Shown piece by piece: positions 1 through 12,814 of a stretch of DNA of 64,000 nt. Position numbers and translations under genes: made by a program. Position 1 is the stretch's first letter. Every line of letters starts with the position of its first letter. Source of the DNA: Glossina fuscipes (taxonomy: Eukaryota; Arthropoda; Insecta; Diptera; Glossinidae); NCBI RefSeq assembly GCF_014805625.2, contig NW_023998432.1, forward strand, positions 6,537,171-6,601,170. Reading direction: 5' to 3'. The notes below the pieces were generated by a model that saw only the letters and a program-made list of their open reading frames with translations, had not been told where the DNA came from and searched no databases.

Positions 1-2740
1 TGCTAAACCTCCCGGCGTTGAATTTGTTGCCATTCCAGCAAAAATCGACAGTAAACATTTATATGTAACTTGCTCCTATGTTTCCCAAAATGCGGATATC
101 TCTAATTATAAGAGACACGCTGCCCTGATTTGTGACGCGATCGAAAAGTCTAAACCTTCTGATATGGCCATAGCGTGGCGGACTTCAATTTGCCAGAAGT
201 TACTTGGTGTTCAAGTCGCACCTGGGTGTAAGGTCCCCACTGTACCATCTGATCGAGCTAATGTATTTTTCAATGAATTATTTGATCGTAAGTTACTCGA
301 ATACAACCGTACGCTGTCCACCTTTAAGTTTATGTTTGCATCGGTATTATCCAGCAACTTGAATATCCTTTCATTACCGGCAGGACGGTCCGTAGAACCA
401 CTCTAATCTCTCAAATCTGACTTCCTCAAAAATACAATTTGATAAAAACTCTAACGTCATCGCTATATAGTGTATTAAACTTAGCCATTTCTGCATTTTC
501 TCCGATCAGACAACTGTCCCTTCGAACCAACCGCCATGGTTTAGCAAAGTAGCTGAATACTATAAAAATAGGAAAAACAAATTTTGGAAAGAATATATGA
601 AAAGTGACTCTGAGTGCGACTATTTTATCTACTCTGCTGCAGGGCATAGATTTAATTATCTCAACCATCAAAGTTGTTGCAGATACTTTCAATTGATAAA
701 TTAACCACTGCTTATTAATCCTAAATATTGTCATAAATTCATCAACTCCAAAAGAAAAATTTCCACATATCCCTCGAATGTTTCGTTCAAAGGCTCTGAG
801 TCCTCTGATGATATTGAAATCTCCAATGTCTTTGCTGAATACTTCCGACGAAACTTTTCATTGGCTAATTCCGATTTAACTCTTAATTATCCATGTCAAA
901 TCGCAGACCCAATTTCGTTTTCTAAGTTGATCAATTCAGAAAACGACACTTTACTTGTGTGACATCCCCAAAATATAGTTGTCCGCCTGGGCCTTATGGT
1001 GTTCCATTATGTATACTCAAATCATGCTTTGACGATCTGTGTGGTGTTATTTCAAGGATTTGTAATTAGTGAAGATCACAGGTTTAGCCTTTGTGTTGGA
1101 AGAGTAGTTTCCTTATTCGGCTTCATAAATGTAGAAACAGACATCACATTGAGAACTATAGTGGCATAGCCAAGTCTTACCTAAATTCTTTGAGCGAACT
1201 GTTACTCAGTATATAGCTTTTGCTATTAAATCGTATATTTCTCCGTTTCACTATGGCTTTTGGAAAGAAAGATCTACTGTCGCGAATCTTTTAGACTTTA
1301 CTTGCCATGTTTTCAAGGCTTTTTCTTGTGGCCCTTGCACGGATGTAGCATGTACTGATTTTAGCAAAGCGTTTGACTTAGTTAACCATAACTTATTGAT
1401 CCCCAAACTGTAGGTTCCTGGCTTCGCGTTCTACTTAGTGAAATGGATAATCTGCTATCTGCGTAACAGATCATTCAGGGTGTTTAACTTCATCGCTTCG
1501 GATGAATTTCCTGTGACGCCTGGCGCCCCTCAAGGCTTCCACTTTGGATCTCTTTTATTTAATTTGTACGTTAACAATCTCTCCTCCCTCAATAAATCCA
1601 GCCAGATCTTAATGTACGCTGATGATGCTAAACTGTTTTCTTCCTTCTCCTTGGAATCGCAATCGTATCACCTTTACTCTGACTTAAATAGTTTGGTTAC
1701 ATGGTGCTCGTTAAATTTTAGGAAATTAAATTTGAGAAAAAGCAAGAAACTTTCCTTGTTAAGAAGAAAGTCATTTGGTACTGAATATTTCATTGACTCA
1801 CATAAGTTAGAAAACGTTGAATCGGGCATCGATTTAGGGGTTCTATTCGATCAAAGAGTACGTTTTAATTTGCACATTGAACTCTCGTTAAGTAAAGTCC
1901 GCGCTTAGTGTCATTAAGAGGTGGTCCAAAGAGCTGAAGAATCCTTATATTACAAAAAGGCTATATATGTGCTTACTTAAACCAATACTTCAGTTTGCCT
2001 GGGTTGTATGGTCTCCCTCCTATAGGTGTTACGTAGATTGAATCAGTTGAAAAACAATTCTTGCCCCTAGGAATTTGAGTTGGGACCCATTTGTCTCTCT
2101 GCTTCCTTATAAAAATAGGTTGCTTTTGCTATCCTTACCGTCACTTGAGAAATGTAGATTTATGGTTTGTGTTTGCTTCTTAATTAAGTAAATTAATGAT
2201 ACTAACAATTCGTCCACATTATTTGGTGAGAAAAGCTTTAATGTCCCCAATCACTTCTCCAGTCACTTTATTTTTCTTAAGTTGAGTCAATGTTAATATA
2301 ATTATGAGCTCTTTAACCCGCTTAGAGTTGTTTGCAGAAACCTTAATGATGTCTGCCACCTAATCTCAGTATCGAACTCTTTAAAATCTATCAAAACTAC
2401 TTTGCTTAATATGCGCGCTTTGCCTATGTCGTATTTAAAGTAACTTTTACTCGTCGTATCTCATTATGATTCGAAAAGTAAATGGTGTTGATTACTGTAT
2501 CGGCTGTCAACCTTTTGCATGTTTGCCATGGCTTAGGGGTTTATTTGCAATTCGGTTCCGTACTGGTCTAGTTGTGTACATGCTTTTTTTTTTTCTTATT
2601 TATACACGAATATTGTTTTCTTTACTTCTCCTTATATATTTAACACTAGTTTTCAATTATGATTAGTATAAAATTTAGTTCTAAGAAGTCAATTGAAATC
2701 GACTGTTGATTTATTTTAATTCAGTTTCATGTGTAAGTTA
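1..2740 (+). mobile_element. Decayed Jockey-type non-LTR retrotransposon, 5' cut by window edge
   Basis: Conceptual translation across shifting frames gives the C-terminal part of an apurinic-type endonuclease (about 1-400), a linker (about 500-960) and a reverse transcriptase (about 960-2440). Motifs seen are TDFSKAFDLVNHNLL near 1357-1400, PGAPQGFHFGSLLFN near 1525, and the catalytic box MYADDAKLF near 1612. After the RT come the thumb-like stretch and a 3' tail that becomes A/T-rich by 2740. The frame changes several times and stops are frequent, so it makes no protein. In an intact element this polyprotein nicks target DNA and copies its RNA in place. The clade call rests on endonuclease plus RT without RNase H, which fits Jockey-like elements, but closely related clades cannot be excluded. 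Confidence 0.85.
1438..1908 (+). pseudogene. RT palm/thumb fragment of the first non-LTR element
   Basis: This is the longest open stretch of the element (156 codons). It carries the RT B/C region, PGAPQGFHFGSLLFNLYVNN, followed by the YADD catalytic box and the usual downstream segment with SLNFRKLNLRKSKKL, where an intact copy would have Asn-Lys-Thr-Lys. A GFHFGS reading replaces the usual G-S-x-L-G-P-L core, and the frame is lost at 1908 before the thumb ends. The thumb continues out of frame to about 2440. It is a broken piece of the larger element and is not an independent gene. Confidence 0.85.
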
Positions 2741-2744
2741 ATAT

Positions 2745-5200
2745 ATAAAAAAAGAAAAGCAAAGGCGCCAAAGGAACACCGCCAAGCGCTCAGGCTAACA
2801 TTCCAGAAAGCCCACTGTTTCAAGAAGATCCGTTCAAAAGAAATAGCCGTATACAAAGTATGCCAGAAATGCTAGCGGTAAAGTAAGACCCACGAGAAAA
2901 GTCATTCGTCGCCACCGATCCTGCAAGACAATGTACAAGCGATGATGAAATATGCGGACCAATTCAGTGAAATAATAGCCGCGACTGAAGAAAATCTGAT
3001 GGAGTATAAAGAGGAAATTGGCCCCTTACTTAGCAAGCAAGCAAGAATTAAGCTCCTCGGTAATGAGAAGACTGTCGTCATCAAGAACTTAGATGAGGTG
3101 ACGGTCAAAGTAGAAATAGCTACAGCTGTAAACTTTTTATCGCATCGCCGGTGCAAAATAAATACAAATGTTGTATAGGATATGAAAAAATCCTCCGTAG
3201 ACGCGCAGATGGCAATTGTGAGACTGCCTAGCAAGCCAGCTGCCGAGTTACTATAGAAGGCAATAATAAAAACTGGATCGGTGGTGTGCAGAGTGCGTGA
3301 AATGACAGCACCCGTTAGATGTTCTAAATGCCTTGAATTTGCCCACATAGCAAGAACCTGTAAAACAAAGTTAACAAGAGCCAATGTTGTCTAAACTGCA
3401 GTAAGCCGAGAAAAAACCCTAAAGAGCGCAAGAATGAGCCTGAGTGCGCTTTCTGCGGTGAAAAAGGGCTAATACAAAGTCATCCTATTGGGTATAGGTG
3501 TTGCTTTTCGTATCAGATAACTGTTACTAAAACTGCGATATAAAACTGATGCAAATTAACTTGAATCATTGCGATCCAGCACAAGACTTGTTGAAATACA
3601 CTGCTATCGAACAAAAAATTGACATGGGGTGACCTTGAAACAGTATTACGGAAGCGTTAATAATGGTACCTGAATTGCTGATACGACCTATTAGTAAGAG
3701 AAAGTAATGCAAACTACGCCCATTAATAGTAAGCAAAACTATGATGCTGTTAAATTGAAGCACATTCACATCGATAGCTGCTATCCGCCGCTTAATTACG
3801 CGTACATAATAGGCGAATTAGCGACAGAAATAAGAAACTATAAACCGGTTATCATCGCGGAGAATTTCAACGAAAATAAACATGCTTGACGACGAATTTT
3901 TTGGCGAAATGATATAGGAACGGGCTCCGTCCCTGCAAATGTTGAAGAACAAGCCAAAAAGTTAGTGGGCCATGTGTCTATGGCCTACGATGAAACTATA
4001 GCTCGGAGCATTGACTGCCCAAAATGGAAACCTGTACGCTGGTCGAATGCAGATATTGCTGCGAAAAAGAAGAAATGTCTTGGAGCGAGGCGTAAACTAC
4101 AGTGGAATTGTACTAAACCCAAATACGACATGAAGAGGAGTACCAAAGTACGCCCAAGGTCTTAAAGCTAGCAATAAAAAAAGAAAAAATAAGGGCCTTA
4201 AACAGGTATCTCAGAGCACGGAGTTCAACCCGTGGGGTGGAGTCTAGGAAGACATAATGGCAAACTCTATACTTGGACCAGTTCTTTGGAATACACTGCA
4301 TGATGAGCTCGTAAGGCTACCGGTACCAAAAAGCATAAAGATAATAAGGTGTGGCGACAATGCGTTCATAATTTCTGTGGCCAAACAACTGCAACAAACT
4401 GCAACTGCAAATACAAGATGATGCTGGAAGAGTCACCAGTAACATTAAGACATAACTCACAAGTAAGAAACTTTCCTTAGCTCCGTAGAAGGCCGAAGCT
4501 GTTTTAGTAACTAGCAGAAAGAGAAACGAAACGATCGTACTAAATATAAACGGCCATGAAATATGTACTACGCCGATAATAAAATACTTACGGGTGGATG
4601 CTAGACTTTCGTTTTTATCACATGTCAATGCAGTGTGCAACCAGGCTAGACGGGTACATGCAGCCCGCACGATGGCAAATACCGAATGGACAAGCTAAAG
4701 GAGGCGATTGCTTTCAGGCAAAGTGGTACTATCAGTCATAATGTACGCGGCGCCAGTATGGTGGCGTAGCTTACACTTGTCAAGCTAGCAAGCAAGTCGA
4801 CAAGTTAATGCGGACTGCAGCTCTAAGAGTGCGTTGTAGTTTTCTCACATTGTCACTTGAAGCAGCGTGCGTCATATCAGGCATGCTACCACCAGATATA
4901 TTGGCCAATCAACTAACAAAAGTATATCATACAAGAAGGCAGCTTGGCTGAAAAAAGTAAGCATATCGAGGAAATAGGTATATGCATACGGAAGAGGAGA
5001 TGTATGAGTCTACACTGGTACGCCGGACATATGAGCTCATATGTGATATTAAAAGATGCGTCACAAGGCAGCAGGGTAGCACTGACTACTCTTTTAAGCA
5101 GATGGTTAGCGTTCATGGCTGCTGTCGGCAATATCTTCACTTATTCGGCGGTGATAATGACCCTCTATATCCTCGGTGTCCATAGAATGTACAAAAGTAT
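2745..5200 (+). mobile_element. Decayed R1-clade non-LTR retrotransposon
   Basis: Three blocks read in order on the + strand. The Gag-like block (about 2745-3500) ends in zinc knuckles starting VRCSKCLEFAHIARTC at about 3313. An endonuclease start, MQINLNHCDPAQDLL, lies at about 3549. RT and C-terminal fragments follow: SILGPVLWNTLHDELVRLPV near 4270, then a GDNAF box where R1 elements have a YADD-type motif, then a C-terminal stretch with LHLFGGDNDPLYPRCP near 5140-5184. This order and wording match the R1 clade, whose classical members insert in 28S rDNA; no rDNA is seen next to this copy. The region between endonuclease and RT is shortened, and frameshifts and stops are frequent. It abuts the previous element directly. 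Confidence 0.8.
2942..3400 (+). pseudogene. R1-like Gag fragment with zinc knuckles
   Basis: An open stretch at 2942-3178 reads as the coiled, charged N-terminal part of an R1-type ORF1 protein. It is followed after a stop (3176-3178) and frame changes by the nucleic-acid-binding knuckles. The first knuckle, CSKCLEFAHIARTC, keeps the C-x2-C-x4-H-x4-C spacing. A second and third knuckle follow out of frame near 3390-3470 (CAFCGEKG is readable). An intact ORF1 product would bind element RNA in a ribonucleoprotein. This copy is interrupted by at least two stops. Confidence 0.7.
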
Positions 5201-5234
5201 TTTTATGGATTTATCTGCGGTAGTTTGCAAGTAA

Positions 5235-5500
5235 TGGGCAAAAAGTAACTTTTGTCTAATTTAAGAACATGGGTGTTCACTGTTTACGTAGCACAGTAGG
5301 CGTGTTTTTCAACCGATTCTTTTATTTTCAATATCAATAGGCGCGCAAACATTTTCAAGGTTTCTGCCAAATTTGAAAGATCTTATCACCATTTTTGCGA
5401 ACTTGAGAAGGTTCGCCAGAGACATAGCATGTACGAACATGCATTAGTCCATTCAGAATTTACATTGATCAAGAATATATATGCTTCATGCGAAGTTTAA
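5235..5500. other. Short non-coding gap between two retroelement remnants
   Basis: AT-rich sequence without a supported gene. It follows the R1-like C-terminus and may hold unrecognisable 3' sequence of that element or of the minus-strand remnant that follows. Confidence 0.4.
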
Positions 5501-6190
5501 AGGCGTTGAAAATGTCTCCAAGATAGAACTGTACGCAAGAAATTTCATTGGATGCTAACGACTCGTAATCTATATTCCTTGGAGCGAAAGAGTATGAATT
5601 GCTTGTAAACATAATCAATTGATTTAACATAGAAACGGTAGAAAGAAGACTCCATAAAATATTTGTAGTAAAATTAGGTTAGAAATACTTGGCAGTTTGA
5701 AACACGATCGTCTGAGAACTTAGAATCATTAAAACGTATCGTGCAATCGCGGCCAAGAGTGGAGGCGAGAATATTCATCGAGTACACTATCGTTTTGTTG
5801 TTGCTTCGAACAAATGCTTTTGTAATGAGAACGGACGCCGAAACAGCTAAGTGCATTTTAGTATCTATGTGCTCAACAACAAAATCTAGTATAGTATTTG
5901 ACGAACAAATTATAAGAAGAAAATACTTTTTTTGAAAAGATATATTATGATGATGTTTGATAACTTAAGGTGATGCGGTAAGATAAGCTGAGAAGAATCG
6001 AAAATGCTGGGAGTGCAGATTCCCCAAATAACACGAAAGGTGGATAGCAATTTACAACTATCTCGGGGAAATTTGTAAAGCGAAAATCTAAAAGTTCACC
6101 ATTACAATTATTACGCGGAAGACCCAAATCAAAAAGTTCGTTAATAAACAAATTAACTCCATCAGATGACGAAATTGGAAGCATATGGCC
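5500..6190 (-). mobile_element. Non-LTR endonuclease remnant (minus strand)
   Basis: On the minus strand, 6184 to 5945 reads LPISSSDGVNLFINELFD followed by a GELLDFRFTNFPEIV-type stretch. That is the pattern of the second half of a Jockey-type endonuclease, around its strain-specific loop and the LD-x-x-F-T segment. Weaker protein-like text continues to about 5674 and then fades. Neither the catalytic N-terminal half nor an RT can be read. The segment resembles the endonuclease tail at 240-360, so the two may belong to related families, but I cannot measure identity. Confidence 0.5.
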
Positions 6191-6549
6191 TCGTCAAGAT
6201 ATCAAGAAATAAGAGAGCGATTAGTATCATATGGCAATGTGACATCTTGCGGATAAGGTTAGCAGGTTCATATAAATGATTATTCGCGTTAAGGATACAG
6301 CTGCAACAACTGAGAAATATGTCCTAATTCCTGCCATCAAGAAGAATTCAGTGCTTATTAAATTTAAGAATTTAGAATTTGGACTTTTAAGGTTGGTGTA
6401 TTACAATTTTTTTTTTAATTTTAATATAAGCGCATATTTTTCATGGAAGCCTGCATATCGAAGTTTGCCCATAACGTCACCTGAGGGAAGCTAAAATTAG
6501 CAAACTTAACTTACCCGTTAAATATTTTATTATGCTCAATTGTTTCCGT

Positions 6550-7080
6550 TGTAAAAAACTATAAATTAGACTTTGTCGCCATTGAAGGAAGTGTTTTTCA
6601 TGAGAACTCCTATAATGCAGAAGTCTAAAAAGCAGACCTACGTAAGTAACCTAAATTTCACATGTTTAATTTTTATGCTAAGTTGTTTTATGGATCAATT
6701 TTCTTGATAAATATTGAATATTAAACCTTTTCGTTAAAGAGCTTATTATTCATGAGACCTCTTATATGGAATTCAGTCCAAAAAATAGATCCAAGTGGTT
6801 TAAGTACGGTCCAGGTAATTTTTACATAAAACTACTTTTACTGACAAATCTTCATTACAAAATATAAAAAACTAAATCTAGTTGGTACATGATGGCTTAT
6901 AATGCATCAAAATCCTTATATGCGGTGATGTCCAAAAAATAGATTTACTTGATCCCAATTTGATACAGTTAAGTTTTATATCAAATTATTCTTATGAACC
7001 AATTTTCACCATAAAATTTCAAAAATTAAATATTTTTGCAACATAAAGGCTTATATTTCATACATAACATACATCCTTAC
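6550..7080 (+). repeat. Diverged tandem array, about 150-bp units, roughly three copies
   Basis: Successive units can be aligned by eye from the anchors CATGAGAACTCCTATAA (about 6599), CATGAGACCTCTTATAT (about 6751) and CATCAAAATCCTTATAT (about 6904). In each unit a CCAAAAAATAGATC-like core, a TTTTTACAT/TTTTTATG segment and a TTCAC/TTCATT segment recur in the same order. Spacing is about 151-153 bp. A copy of the same array runs in the opposite orientation at 27620-28130. No ORF is present. This looks like satellite-type or transposon-internal tandem DNA. Confidence 0.65.
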
Positions 7081-7084
7081 AAAC

Positions 7085-8370
7085 TTAATATACTACACAT
7101 AGTTATAAGAACCGATAATTAAAGCGATACTTAAGTATAAGCCATTAATTGAATATAATGCCCAATAAAAGAAATGTAGCTAACATGCAAGACATCCAAA
7201 GTTAATGATAAAAAATATCAATTTCTTAAAATTCGTCACAAGCTAAGTTCGTTACTAAGTTTGCGGATTAGGATAAACAAAGGAGAGAAATGAGGGACTA
7301 CTTATAGTGTTAATATCATACAGAAAAAATAAAGGGTAACAAAAGCAAAGGAGAACTAAAGTTGTACTATCTAAATGAGAGAAAAAAGAACGTAAAGACA
7401 AATGAAAAATTCATAAATTACACAATGGACAAAGCAGAAATGAGGATTTACCTAATATGCATAACGTATATGCGGAAAAATTAATAATTTATGTAGTTAA
7501 ACAACCAAAAAAAATATTACCAAAGTTTTATAAAGTAAGGCAATTGAAATAAAACTTAATTTTTATAAAACTTTTATACAACATCCACAAAATTCACGAC
7601 CAATATTTTCGAAATTGCCAATCTTTGCTATTTATCAAGGGAATCATTGCACGTACTGACTGTTGATTCGTTCATAAACTCATCAGCACGTAGAGCTTAA
7701 ACTCCGACTCAAAAAGATACACGTTTTTCGTCCCTTAGGTATATATAAGAACAATAAGTTAAGCGTTTAACTAATCCCTTTTCCTCTTTTTGCTCAAATT
7801 AAGTTTAAAAATGAGATTTCAACTAATTTTTTATTTCTTACCTTAAAAAAATACAAATATTATTGCTTTTCTTGCTTAGCATTTTAATTAAACATGTGAA
7901 ACATATTGTCGCGTGTTCAATGAACGGGGGCAGGTACAGCTTACCTGCAAAAAAAAAAAAATAATAAGTAAATAAAGGTTAATGACTTCGAGGAATCCAT
8001 TTGTGTTATAGTAATGGTAAGACACAAATTAAATATCGTGCGAATTGGCACAAACGTGAACAATGCGGATAAATAATTACACATACTCCAAGTATTGACA
8101 AAAATTAAGATGAATAATATCTTGATAGATTACATTGGCGAAAATTTGTGTCCAAATGATTAATAAAAGACATTCCAACTACCAAATGCAATATTTCGTC
8201 GGAAAAGAAATAAACTAATCAAAGTGAAAAATATCAGTAGGAATTTTTAAATGCCAGTAATTAGCAGCCAGAAGAGCATTGATCGCGACAGTTTATGATC
8301 AGTTCAATTATTTGAACAACAGTTATGTCACAACTGTCAGTCTGATTAAATGCATGAATGTCCATTTATT
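7085..8370. other. AT-rich non-coding sequence
   Basis: No ORF with protein-like composition, no inverted repeat and no RNA gene could be seen. There are scattered A/T homopolymers, for example the run of A near 7951. Probably intronic or intergenic. Confidence 0.5.
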
Positions 8371-8375
8371 CCTAC

Positions 8376-8511
8376 CTCTTCCTCCGCTGTTACCACATGA
8401 GGAAGCAATTCCAATTCTAAATCTGCGATTTCCGCCGACGCAGTTAACGTATATGCCAACTTGTGTACTGTCTTCATGGAGCAGCACATTCTTTTTCGCC
8501 AAGTTCGGTTG
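8376..8511 (-). CDS. Candidate internal exon, unidentified (minus strand)
   Basis: A 136-nt patch is noticeably richer in G+C than its surroundings and is open in two minus-strand frames. It is preceded by an acceptor-like ...CTGATAG at 8512-8513 and followed by a donor, GAAGAG|GTAGGA, at 8376/8375; an alternative donor, TGTG|GTAACA, lies at 8394/8393. One frame reads KKNVLLHEDSTQVGIYVNC and then a Gly/Arg/Ser-rich tail. The other reads TASAEIADLELELLPHVV. Only the second frame would join in phase to the Gln/His exon at 22472-22875 (phase 2). I do not recognise the protein. It may be a chance ORF or an old transposon scrap. Confidence 0.25.
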
Positions 8512-8579
8512 CTATCAGTTACTGAGATTTTTCAAATGATAATATTATTTCACCATCATTTTCCGTTGATGGCTGTTAA

Positions 8580-11500
8580 TGTAGCGTCTTCAAAATCTAA
8601 ACTTAAACTTTATTATTATTGATACCGTACGTTAACCGTACTGTTTTTTTTTTCAAGCAACCGCCATCTGTAAGCTATTTCAACATCACTGCAAGCAAAG
8701 ATTTTCAAGATTCGTCGTAAAAGATGTAGAAGTCCAATTGTGATCTAACAAAATGATTGAATTGAGGCGTAACGTAAAAGTTACCGTCGGTTTTCTAAGA
8801 GGTCCATATGCCTATAATTAACAATTTCTTATGTAATGGCTTCAGGTACTGACGCCAATGACTTGCTTATGACAGATAAAATTTTTGTAAGTACTCATCA
8901 GTTCGCCAACAATTAACAGAACTTAGCAAATAGGGTATTATGCTAGCGGAATCGTAGGCACTTCCTTGGTCAACGTAAAATTTTAGATCAATCTATTCAT
9001 GTCCGTCTGTTTATGATCTATTTTTAGTTGCAATATAGCATTCATTAATGGTGTTTTTGTCGCACACTTTACAGACTTTGCAATACAAACGCGATAGTTT
9101 TTATATATTGAATTAATTCGATATAAAATTGTTTTAATTCTATATAGCTGTGCTAAATTGTGCTAAATTTTTGTTTTACAGATAGAAATGAACATGGCAA
9201 TCGTGAAGCAAAAATAAAGTTGGTATAAAAGAAAGAGCGGCAGAAAAAAGGATATTCACAAAAGATATGATAGAGATAAGAGAGTGAAAAATTAAAAAAA
9301 AAAATTTAGATATATATAATAAAAATTTCTTAACTAAATTTAATTTTTTATTGTTTATAATATTTTCAAATTATGCTTACTTATTGTTGTTTTGGAAATT
9401 AAAGAAATTATAGAGTTTAGTGAAATTGAGGTCAAGTTAGAAGTAGAAATATTCTTCTTCTGCATAGATTTTATTGAATTTTTTATCCAAATTCCACATA
9501 GGGTGAGACATAAACGGTAGAATTAATGGTCAAAAATCAAGTTTAAAAATACGAGTGATCTGCCAACGGATGTGCCCTAAATAGGCTAAGCAGCATAATT
9601 TACAATTGATAACACATTTCATTTTGAGTTAAGCTTAATGGTGGGTGAGAATAAATCTAGGTTCAATTAGATGTAAAACAATAACCGACATTGACCTGAA
9701 AGTTTATTCAAATATTTCTTGGTAAGTCATGAAAGTGTCAGACCAGGTGACCGATACATCCATAATTAAGAAACGCAAGTCGGACATAACCTTTTATTTA
9801 ATGTGTTTTAGAATAGTGTGTTAAACTTATAACAAATTCAATTGCTGTAGAAGTTTTTCATCAATTATTTTGTTCATTTTTGCGAGTATATTACTGACTA
9901 CGGTGGGGAAATTTACATTTCTATTATAACGATATTTCAGTTTTGTTTAGATATTTAACACGGAATAAAACCTTGATTTATATTAATACGATTCTGAAAA
10001 AAATAAGTCAGCAATTAAAGCTTTTCGACAAATTTTAATCCAAATATGAGTACTTATGGATTTAGAACCTAGTTGTCACATACACAATGTAGCATAGTAA
10101 CCTTACACTATTATTTTTTCTTCTCTCGAACCGGTAAAACCACTTTCTTTGTGTACTTTCCAAGCTAAGCGTAGCTCTTTTATTAACAAAAAGGTAAGTA
10201 AAAACATGACGGGGGCCACCACCCAGCACTTCTCTTAATACAGTTACAGGGAAGTGACGAGAAGCAACGCGATCTGAACCATTGTCAAAAGCGTTCATCC
10301 ATGAGCCAAAACACAACAAAACCTAAAAATGGCAACATATGGGTTAAACATAAACATACAAGACGGACAGATAGACTTACGTGGAATCACAAGATGATTC
10401 TGAATCAGTCGATATAATATAAGGCGGATCCATTTGAGGTCCTTCTGGGCGTTGTATACATCTATACAAGGTTAATGTACCATAGTATAAAAAGTGGCGT
10501 AGGATATAATAAGCAGAGCAAGTTTGGAATTGATTTCTTCTCTCATTATGAAATTACCATCATTATAAATCATTACTTTGGTCGAGTGAGCCAGGAGTGC
10601 GTTCGAAAAATCACGCGTAAATATTTATACAAATTTGTTGAGACTAATAATATTTTTTGCGGACTATGAATGGGACCCAAACTGCCGGTTAAGGACACTT
10701 TAAGACTATAAACGTAACATAAATTATTTACGTTTCCGTGATAGAAACAAAATCTAATTTCATAAGCGTAGCTTCTTCTTGTTGGCGTTAAGCTGATGGA
10801 TTGAGAAGTATACTACACAATTCAGGCAACTTAAGAAACGCACTGAAATTATTTTGTTTGCCTAAGGGTGTTTCCTTCGGTTCTTTAGTTATTATTAATA
10901 GATTCACCTTTATTTTAAACTCGCTTTGCGTTCAACAAAACTTCATCTTGATTCTAATTTTTTTTTGCATAGTTTTGTTTCAAGTTCATAACGAAGGAAA
11001 TGAACATTATTAATTGTAATTCATTTACTAGCGACACGAGAAAGTGTGAAAACAAGATATGAAAGAAACGAATATCAAACATCTCAAGTTTCGCAGCTCT
11101 ATTAGTATTTTTTCGACCTTTGAAATTTTCTCAGATTACATTAAAACAAGAGAAATGTAAAAATACTACTATAGCAACAATATCGACAAAATATTCTTGC
11201 TCTGTTTTCAGTATCTTTCTTTTTCACTTCACATTTTTTTGCTTTGGTTTTAATGATAAATGCAATACACCACACACGAGCATGAATGTCAGTTACATAC
11301 ATTTTGTATATATTTAGGCATAAAAATGTGTCCAATGTGTTTAGGTTTGAAGTGAATAGATTGCGAAATTCACTTAATACAAATTTTGTTGAAATTACAC
11401 TTCTTAGATAGGAAAGTTTATTAAATGGTTGAAGCGGACATATCCATCGGAACTCCACTTAGGGGGTGATGATACCACGTACATTTTTTTTGTCTAAAAT

Positions 11501-12625
11501 ATCCCTTAAATTCAAGAATGATATCTCAAAGATTTATAGAGGATCTTGTTTTTTTTGTACGTAAAAAAGTAGACTTTTCCAGCTAAGTCGCAACTGCAAA
11601 ATATCTTTGTTCGCAGGGCTTTCAGTTCGTAATTGAAAGACTTAGATTGCAACAGTAGTCACATTCGCCAGTGAGGTCCTCAGACATTTTTTCATTCCTG
11701 AACTTTAATCAATATTATAGCCGATTTAGATCTAAAACCTCCGTCAATTTTTGTAAATCAATGTCAAATTCAAAAAATCCTATACGCCTCACTAAACATT
11801 AGGAAGAATTTTTTTAATTTTTGCTTTTATTTCCAATAGGAACCTGCGGTCAGTAGAAATACGATCAAACGGTAATTACAAAAAATACTTTTTTTGCAGC
11901 TGTAACGTCAGTTTATTTCCAAAAGAGCATTAAAAAAATATAAATGGTTCCATATTACTTTAACAATGTACTTCAGCGTCATATAAGTTAATGATATTGT
12001 TTTCGGTTGACGTGCTGCCAAGTTGAGCACACATTACTGCCTTTTATACCTGTGTTTTCCGTTGACGTTTGAAACTAGAATGATTACCCATAGACACCAT
12101 TTTATAAAAAAGTGTATTTTCCCACCAGAGTAAAAGCAAAGCAAACCCATTGGTTTAAGGCAATATAATCTCTAAATAATTGAACTAGTGCAGAAAGTGT
12201 ACTATATTCGTCAAATACTTGTACTATATGTATATACGGAATAAAATATTCATACCTCAATTTAGTTGTAGATGTCTGTTATTTTTCCGTAATTATTATT
12301 ACGATTTTCACTCTTTAGACTATAAAAATGAACCGTGCCTGTTTTTTCGTTTCCACTCTCACCAAAAATAGATCATTTGCTTCCCCGTGATTACGAAAGA
12401 CTAGTAATTGTACAGTTTTAAGTTTAAAGTTTTCAGCTGAATCATAACTTTAGTCTGTGTGTAACTAATTCTAGCATTAGATATCTGGATTGATTGAATC
12501 TTCGTTCTATACAATCAAGTAGCATTCATAATAAACAGTGAAGATGAACAATGCTGAATGTAATCTTACGTGTATTATTTATATGTATCACTAACATCCT
12601 TTAATGTATTATATATACATTGTTA
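8580..12625. other. Long AT-rich stretch without a supported gene
   Basis: Only short chance ORFs are present. The one with the least biased composition is an 85-codon minus-strand ORF at 10062-10319, which I cannot assign. A strong donor-like site, AAAAAG|GTAAGTAAAA, lies on the + strand at about 10192, but no matching exon is evident upstream. Otherwise this looks like intronic or intergenic DNA. Confidence 0.5.
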
Positions 12626-12630
12626 TATAT

Positions 12631-12661
12631 TAGTTTGGGGAAATAGAAATCCATTATTTTT
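12631..12661 (+). repeat. mariner left terminal inverted repeat
   Basis: It begins TAGTTTGGGG, matches the right end in 30 of 31 positions when reverse-complemented, and directly follows TA plus one T. In the family this is the transposase binding site. Confidence 0.9.
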
Positions 12662-12814
12662 TCGGTAGATGGCTGCACTGATAGATTTCTCGTAAAGTAT
12701 CGATCAAACAATCTCATATTTATGCTCGTTGGAAAGGTGACATTTCGCAGTAAAAAAAATTCTTTTGCTATTTTTTGTTTGGTGCATTCAGTTGTGAGTT
12801 ACAGCGTGTTAAAA

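Noticed and set aside
2902..3384. 160-codon minus-strand ORF
   Set aside because: Antisense of the R1-like Gag with its zinc knuckles on the + strand.
10062..10319. 85-codon minus-strand ORF and nearby donor-like GTAAGT on the + strand
   Set aside because: The two signals are on opposite strands, no acceptor or matching exon is visible, and the peptide is not recognisable.
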